Source: Pseudofabraea citricarpa
Taxonomy: Eukaryota > Ascomycota > Leotiomycetes > Helotiales > Dermateaceae
Reading direction: 5' to 3'
NCBI GenBank assembly: GCA_029641185.1
Contig: JAPWGK010000003.1
Span: 1,178,001 to 1,242,000, forward strand
DNA: 64,000 nt
How positions within the stretch are numbered: position 1 is the first letter of the stretch; every line of letters starts with the position of its first letter. The notes below the pieces were generated by a model. It worked only from the letters and a program-made list of their open reading frames with translations, was not told the origin of the DNA and did not search any database. Both the position numbers and the translations under genes were made by a program. Below are positions 58,044 to 64,000 of this stretch, in pieces.

Positions 58044-59884
58044 TTAAAATTGACCTTCCGTATTGCCTTCTCCCATACTCTTACTGCTCGAACTGCCACT
58101 TTGAATGGCCCCAAGAATCCCATCAATGTACTGTGCACCACTCCACTTCTGATGCGTCAAAACATCCACCTTGAGTTCCTTTTCTCGTTTCTGCACCAAC
58201 TCCACATAGGCCTTCATCCCTTCTTCCTTGAAAGCTTTCGAAAGTTCATTGCTGATCAGTGCTGTTGAGTGCAAACCAGCAAGGGAAATAAGTTGGAGCA
58301 CAAATCCGTGCTTGGCAATATCCCAGATGAATGACTTCAGTGTCTCATCAGTGAACCCGTGGCCCATCCAGTTGAAAGATGGAGAAAGGTTGTACACGAG
58401 TCCTTTCCCGGGATACTTCTCACGGATCTCGCCCGAGAATGTAGCTGCGTTTTGAACACTTGGATCGCCTGTCTCGACCCAGAGTAAATCGGCGAACGGT
58501 GCGTACTCAATTGCTCGCTTGGTAGCAGCCTTCATGCCTGCCCGGTAATGATAGAATCCTTCTCGTGTTCGAGGGATGTCGATATTGAAATAGATTGGCT
58601 GTTCTGTGAAGGTGCTTGCAAGTTGTTTTCGTTTGGTGATTGATAAGTCACGATTAACAGATGTTACTTTCAAGTATTCGTCGATTTTGGACTGAGCAAC
58701 ACCATGTGCTTTTAATTGCTTGACCACAGCTTCGTCGCAACTCATCAATTCGGTCTTTTTTACCCATTGTGCTTCAAAAACATCAATTTCAGAACCTTTA
58801 GCACCTGACATTTCCATAGCTTGAAGGGTCTCGGCCAGCGGTTCGATGCCCTCCTCTGCCACGCCAAGTATGAACTCGTGATCTCGTACATCAATTGCAC
58901 TGCTCAGTAACTTTCCGCTTTCAGAGTCAGTTCGAGCAATGACAAGATTTTCCGATCCCATGACATCCCATTGGAAGCGCGCTGCCACCAGGCGATTTAT
59001 GTGCTCGCCAACAGGTACGAGCACCTTGCCAGCAAGATGACCGCACTTCTTCCCGCCATGCATTTGATCTTCGAAATGAACAGCTGCCGCACCATTCTCA
59101 GCAAAAAGTTTTGCTAACTTTAATACCGCAGAAAGTCCTCCATGACCAGTATCTCCATCGGCAATTATAGGTCGTAAATAATCCGTGTATGGGGTCGTTG
59201 CACGCTCTTCCTTGGATAATTTCCTTCTTGCGTCCCATTGTTTTCTATCGTGCATTGATTGCGCTTTGGAGAGTCGTTGGACTTGGTTTGGGACTGTGTT
59301 GTATGGATAATCGCCAAAGTCTGGAGAGACTTCGTTGGTGGTTGTGAGGACAGAAGAACATGCCCAGCCGGAAATATACAGCACCTCCTGGTTCGGTGCT
59401 TGCTGGGTCATTTGAATCGGATCAATTGCACCCACTAAAGAACGTCAGCATCGCATGAGCTTAGGTGATGGTAATCCATACTTGTATGTATCGGCTCTCC
59501 TTTGGATTCCCGTTCCCTTATTAAATTGAACAATTTCCGAGCCATAACAGAACTCGGGTATGATTGCAATTGACTTCCCCTCTTCGATACCACATCTGCC
59601 GCCGAATATGGTCTCTTTATCCCCTCGTATCGTGGACTTGCCCACCACGCTTCCACATCTTTCAATTGTTGTTCATAAAGAGCGTCTTCTGCTGCACCAG
59701 CCTTCTCTGTCTCTGCGAGTAATTGAAAAGAGTCGGATGGTAGCGCCACAGTTACTGGGTTATCCAGAGGCTTGAGTACTGACATCCTCTGCGTCGTTGC
59801 GGAGAAGCTCCTAATGATAACAGTCTGTGAAGGTCTCGCGGCCACGACGCGCCGAGGAACAGTAGAGGCAATTGTTCGCAACAT
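58044..59884 (-). CDS. mclA: Mitochondrial 2-methylisocitrate lyase
   Basis: Exons (minus strand) are 59884-59482 and 59434-58044, giving 597 aa; the intron is 47 bp. It cleaves 2-methylisocitrate to pyruvate and succinate in the methylcitrate cycle. The N-terminus is a mitochondrial presequence ([20 protein letters not shown], then RSFSATTQR). The isocitrate-lyase superfamily core is intact. It reads [19 protein letters not shown], then the catalytic loop KKCGH at 263-267 with nucleophile C265, [17 protein letters not shown] and [13 protein letters not shown]. The presequence and pairing with methylcitrate synthase argue for the methylisocitrate rather than the glyoxylate enzyme. The upstream frame has only a TTG, so ATG 59884 is the start. 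The C-terminus ends in a Ser-rich tail without a peroxisomal tripeptide. Confidence 0.95.
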
Positions 59885-60420
59885 CCTGTGTGCTGATTGT
59901 GTATAGAGTAGGGCGGCAGGAGGGCTGTCAACAATATACTCCAATCTTGCCTCCGTTGCTGATCAAGCAGTCGTTGTTTGACCGGTCATCGGCCAAAATT
60001 GTTTGACAGCCTCGAAAGCTGGAGAAGTTGCCGAATGACAAGGATAAACGGCTGCTCTCGGCATGACGAAGTGTCACGAGGAGGAGGAGTAATTCTATTT
60101 TGTTATTGGGCAGATTCTCAAAATTGTGGAATGCGGTTATCGCTGACCTCCAATAACCGACTCCGGATCACCTCGGTTCAAGGAGGGGAGGGGGAGCTCT
60201 ATCTTATTCCATCTTTCCATGTCTGACAACACTACCTCGTAGGATCCGAGGGACCAACCACACACACAAACTGACTTTAACCGCCCTCAGCCCTAGGAGT
60301 TCTTCTTTTTATTTTATTTCCTTCGAACTTCAGAGTTTCGTTTCTCTAACAAGTCCAAGAACACCACCACAAGTTCCCCAGCTTAAGCTACCCCGCCATT
60401 TCCCCCACTCCGGCTTCACC
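59885..60420. promoter_or_regulatory. Bidirectional mclA-mcsA promoter with two CCTCGG sites
   Basis: 536 bp separate the two start codons. CCTCGG lies at 60171-60176 and its inverted form CCGAGG at 60246-60251, 75 bp apart. This hexamer is the core bound by FarA/FarB/CTF1 fatty-acid regulators. Two hits in this length exceed the chance expectation of about 0.3. CT-rich tracts (ttctttttattttatttcc) precede the mcsA ATG. Confidence 0.5.
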
Positions 60421-62048
60421 ATGGCAATGAACGCCAGATCGGCCTCACAGGCTCTGAGGGCAATTAGGGTATGAGAAGATTAAAGAATTGATTGATATTG
60501 CATAAGCTAACTAATTACTAGCCTATTGCTATTCGTCCTACTGTTGTTCCTGCTTATCGAACCTATTCGTCCGCCTCCGAACCAGATCTCAAGACCACTT
60601 TCAAAGAGGTCATTCCTGCCAAACGAGAATTATTGAAAAAGGTCAAGGCATTAGGAGACAAGGTTATTGGGGAAGTGAAGGTGGAAAACACAATCGGTGG
60701 CATGAGGTAGGCGTCTATACATGTTCAGAGAAGGCTTATCTGACAAACAACAGAGGCCTGAAAGCAATGGTATGGGAAGGATCAGTTCTCGATGCAAACG
60801 AGGGAATTCGATTTCATGGTCGCACCATCAAAGATTGCCAGAAAGAACTTCCAAAAGGTAAGACAGGAACCGAAATGCTTCCAGAAGCAATGTTTTGGTT
60901 GCTTTTGACTGGCCAAGTCCCATCCACAAACCAAGTCAGGCAATTTTCTCGTGAATTAGCAGAACAGTCACAACTGCCTGATTTCGTAAACAAGTTACTC
61001 GACAGTTTCCCAACAGATCTTCACCCCATGACCCAGTTTGCAATTGCCGTCTCTGCCCTGTCGCATACTTCCAAATTCGCTAAGGCTTATGAGAGCGGTA
61101 TCAACAAAGCTGACTACTGGGAGCCAACCTTTGATGACAGTATCTCACTACTTGCTAAGCTACCAACAATTGCCGCCAAAATCTATCAAAATTCATACAA
61201 TGGAGGTGGTGCTCTTCCGGCTGAAGTTGATTTGGAACAAGATTGGTCCTATAACTTTGCAGCCATGCTGGGCAAAGGTGGAAAAAATAATGAGAACTTT
61301 CAAGACCTACTGAGGCTTTACCTGGCACTCCACGGTGATCACGAAGGTGGAAATGTCTCTGCACATGCTACCCATCTTGTCGGCAGTGCATTGAGTGATC
61401 CGTTCTTGAGTTACAGTGCGGGATTACAAGGTCTAGCTGGACCCCTACATGGGTGAGTAATCTTGTGTACGACATTGGGCATCAGCTTACACATAATCAG
61501 ACTTGCCGCACAAGAAGTTCTTCGCTGGATTCTCCAGATGCAAGAGCATGTCGGTACGAAATTCTCCGATAAGGACGTGTCGGAATACCTCTGGACAACC
61601 TTGAAGTCCGGTCGTGTTGTAGGTGTAGCCATTCGACTTGTTGAAATTGTTCATTAATTAATGCTCCTAGGTACCCGGATATGGTCATGCAGTTCTCCGC
61701 AAACCCGACCCTCGATTTGAAGCTCTTATGGATTATGCATCATCCCGACCAGATATTGCAGCCGATCCAGTTTTCCAACTTGTCAAGAAGAACAGCGAAA
61801 TCGCACCAGACGTGTTGAAAGAACATGGCCGGACACGCAACCCGTATCCAAATGTGGATAGCAGTTCAGGCGTATTATTCCATCACTATGGGTTCCACGA
61901 GACGTTGTACTACACAGCGACTTTTGGGGTCAGTAGAGGATTGGGCCCTCTGGCGCAACTAATCTGGGATCGAGCATTAGGACTGCCGATTGAGCGACCC
62001 AAGAGCATCAACCTGGAGGGACTGTTGAAACAAGCGGAGAGTGCATAG
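60421..62048 (+). CDS. mcsA: Mitochondrial 2-methylcitrate synthase (citrate synthase family)
   Basis: Exons are 60421-60468, 60522-60706, 60754-61452, 61501-61618 and 61671-62048, giving 475 aa. Introns of 47-53 bp all keep frame. It condenses propionyl-CoA with oxaloacetate to 2-methylcitrate in mitochondria. The presequence [16 protein letters not shown] leads into [20 protein letters not shown]. Catalytic residues of the citrate-synthase fold are present: H310 in GPLHGLAAQE, H356 in VVPGYGHA and D413 in [11 protein letters not shown]. The sequence is close, as I recall it, to fungal McsA proteins ([38 protein letters not shown]). The divergent methylisocitrate lyase gene supports the methylcitrate rather than citrate assignment. 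Confidence 0.95.
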
Positions 62049-63824
62049 TTTAGCAGTATTTCCAAAATATAGGTCGTTTGACCAGCTTTGAGAGGTATTG
62101 ATTTGTTCCTGCAGGGAATCTAGATGTCATGGTTCCGGGAAGCTGCTGCTACACGGCGAGACTAACGAGTAAGTGGAAGAGGCATGTGATGACTTAACAG
62201 CTGGGCACTCCCGCACTTGACACAAACAAAGGCGATCCCTGAGTTAAGCCGTGCTGTAATATGACTGACGGCTTTGGATTTATCCAATTCTACCGTCGCG
62301 AGGAAATGGATATCCCGAAATATTCTCGAGGTTGCGTTGGAGCAAGTAAGGTAGGCAGGTCAGTAGGAGGCAACTCTGCAATCTCTCTTATCACCAACTC
62401 TCCTTGTCCCCTTGCTTGCTTACTTGCAGAGGGACAAGGGCCCGGGCCGAAATGTCTCAACAAATACTGTAGCCCAAAGCTGTCATCCTCCAGAAAGTCA
62501 AAACAGAAAAATCCATACGACAGCGATATATTAGATGGGAGGATTGATAGTGCTCTGGTTGAAGACCATTATGCCAATAGCAACGGGCTCTGTTATCGAA
62601 TTGATCTATCGGCTTGCATGGAGGGGGGTCGGTAAACAAATAGCCGGATCCGCGGACCCAAAACATCCCCTCTATTCTGTGGGAACATGCAGGTTGCGAT
62701 GTGATGTGTTGTGTTACCGTCAGAGGGAAGAAGTGAAGTAAAGGCTTGGAGTTTTTGTTTTCTAGGGTCTCGTCCTCACCGCTACTCACACAGAGCCAAT
62801 TAATATGCGCTATGACTTGATAGGATACATGTACAAGGGATGTTTCTGTAGCTGAGGTTGGTTTACCTACCGTACAGTACGGACTCCGAGTAGACTTGAG
62901 CTGAGCTGTTTTTCCTTGGTGCCGTGCCAACTCTGCCAATAAGTTTCGTGATCGGTGAAACGGTGGCAGGTGGCATCTTGATACGATCCTCTACCAAGTC
63001 TTACTCGTGCAGTATCGCATCGGCTATCGCTACCTATGTTTAGCTCGATTGTGGGTTCTCTCTTATTGTACGGCTTGGGTCAGTCTGGGTGAGGTGTCAA
63101 GTCAGTCGGTCGGTCTGGATGGAAAGATCACCATGACGATGCGGCAAGTCGAGGCATAGAGCAAATTATTAGGGTCGAATGAATCAAGTTTGGTCAGGTC
63201 GTATAGATTAGCTCAGCCTTTCCAGCTGCACCTGCGCCTCAGCGCCCCGGAAACAGCAAACTATGAGACTATTTAAAATTGGGTGGTCAGCTGCAGAAAT
63301 AACGAATGGGCGAGAGGCATAGTTCTAGTTCGTGAGAGGGCAAAGTGAGCCATATATATTGAGCCATATTTCCCTGGTCTCTCCGCTGGCTCCCCTTTCC
63401 GGACCAACGAGATATTTAACTCAAGGGATCGAGATCCATTCCGAGTCTCTTTCTCTCTTCTCTTGTCTCTGTCGCCAATCATAAATAGCCCGCAGCACTC
63501 CCGGTACCGTACATTACAGGACAGCAAGCAGCACAACAAAGACGTCGCAAAGCACGCAACGCAACGCAACGCAACGTCCAAAAACGTAAAACGCACTGGT
63601 ACCTTACCTATATAAACAGGGATCTTTGTCGAGTCCACGACCACCTCACATCACCTCACTCTAGCATCATCGTACATATAAGAACAACAACCACCACCAC
63701 CTGGTCGCTTCGTCTCTTCTACTCCTCTTCTCCCCTCAACCCTCGCAGAGAATTATCAAAAACAACACCATACCAAACCCCAAATCAAAAAGATCCACAC
63801 GAGCAAAACACCACGACACTTTCT
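62049..63824. other. Long intergenic region / probable long promoter and leader
   Basis: No gene is supported. The last 400 bp are CA/CT-rich and include a GCAAC tandem repeat (about four units, 63552-63575) and a TCACCTCACTC tract, as in fungal 5' leaders. It probably belongs to a plus-strand gene at the right edge. Confidence 0.45.
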
Positions 63825-63950
63825 ATGTCTAGACAGCTTCCCTCCACCCCCACAACCACTCCACGCGTCATTTTCCAGTACGACAACCACGAACCGGACT
63901 CGAAACCTCAACTTCCTCCCCATCCGTCTCTTCAACAAGCCTCTTCGTAA
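63825..63950 (+). CDS. Possible first exon or upstream ORF of an edge-truncated gene
   Basis: A 41-codon frame (MSRQLPSTPTTTPRVIFQYD...) begins in a good context within a long CT-rich leader and ends at TAA. A GTAACC at 63947 could be a donor just before the stop, making this a first exon; otherwise it is a uORF. Another ATG in a strong context (CCAAAATG) begins at 63993 and runs off the window. The sequence does not decide between these. Confidence 0.3.
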   Translation: MSRQLPSTPTTTPRVIFQYDNHEPDSKPQLPPHPSLQQASS

Positions 63951-64000
63951 CCCAGATCCTAAAAACTGAGCATCATCACTAAGAAATCCAAAATGTTGAG

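Overview
The window is nuclear DNA of a filamentous ascomycete (Pezizomycotina). The protein-coding genes carry many short introns of about 44-125 bp with CTAAC/CTGAC branch sites. There are Zn2Cys6 regulators, WSC-domain proteins, fungal P450s and a methylcitrate cycle. One 6.8-kb AT block has the base composition left by repeat-induced point mutation (RIP). The gene content would suit Leotiomycetes, but that placement is a guess. All gene models were spliced by hand from the sequence, and every join was checked for reading frame.

Layout. At 1.2-10 kb lie a Fcy-type purine/cytosine permease, a peroxisomal ABCD fatty-acid importer, a DUF2470 membrane protein and an unrecognised 589-aa protein. 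At 11.3-19.2 kb lie a DHA2-type MFS exporter with a long N-terminal extension, a THEM6-like thioesterase and an ELO fatty-acid elongase. At 20.6-34.6 kb is an accessory, cluster-like stretch: a P450, a very small secreted protein, a CYP52-like P450, a phytanoyl-CoA-dioxygenase-family enzyme, a Fur-type NCS1 permease, a Zn2Cys6 regulator and a DUF1445/D-glutamate-cyclase-like protein. At 34.86-41.62 kb is a heavily mutated transposon with terminal inverted repeats, an 8-bp target duplication and a palindrome near each end. At 41.7-46.6 kb is a divergent pair of short-chain dehydrogenases beside a regulator that combines two zinc fingers with a Zn2Cys6 cluster. At 46.6-49.5 kb is a gene graveyard with a kinase fragment, a possible HET-family fragment, a tRNA-like sequence and a 17-bp tandem repeat. 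At 49.5-57.1 kb lie a 1552-aa secreted triple-WSC protein and a small secreted protein made of two PAN/apple-like repeats. At 58.0-62.0 kb are the divergent methylcitrate-cycle genes mclA and mcsA. The last 2 kb looks like a long leader for a gene running off the right edge.

How the genes fit together. Fatty-acid and propionyl-CoA handling recurs: the peroxisomal importer, the elongase, the thioesterase-like protein, the CYP52-like hydroxylase, and the methylcitrate pair that disposes of propionyl-CoA from odd-chain oxidation. CCTCGG, the core bound by FarA/FarB/CTF1-type regulators, lies upstream of the importer, of the CYP52-like P450, and twice between mclA and mcsA. The NCS1 permease, DUF1445 protein and Zn2Cys6 regulator look like a small uptake-and-catabolism unit for an N-heterocycle or D-glutamate/5-oxoproline-type compound; that is inference from family and position. 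The transposon sits 222 bp upstream of the DUF1445 start and separates this unit from the dehydrogenase/regulator group.
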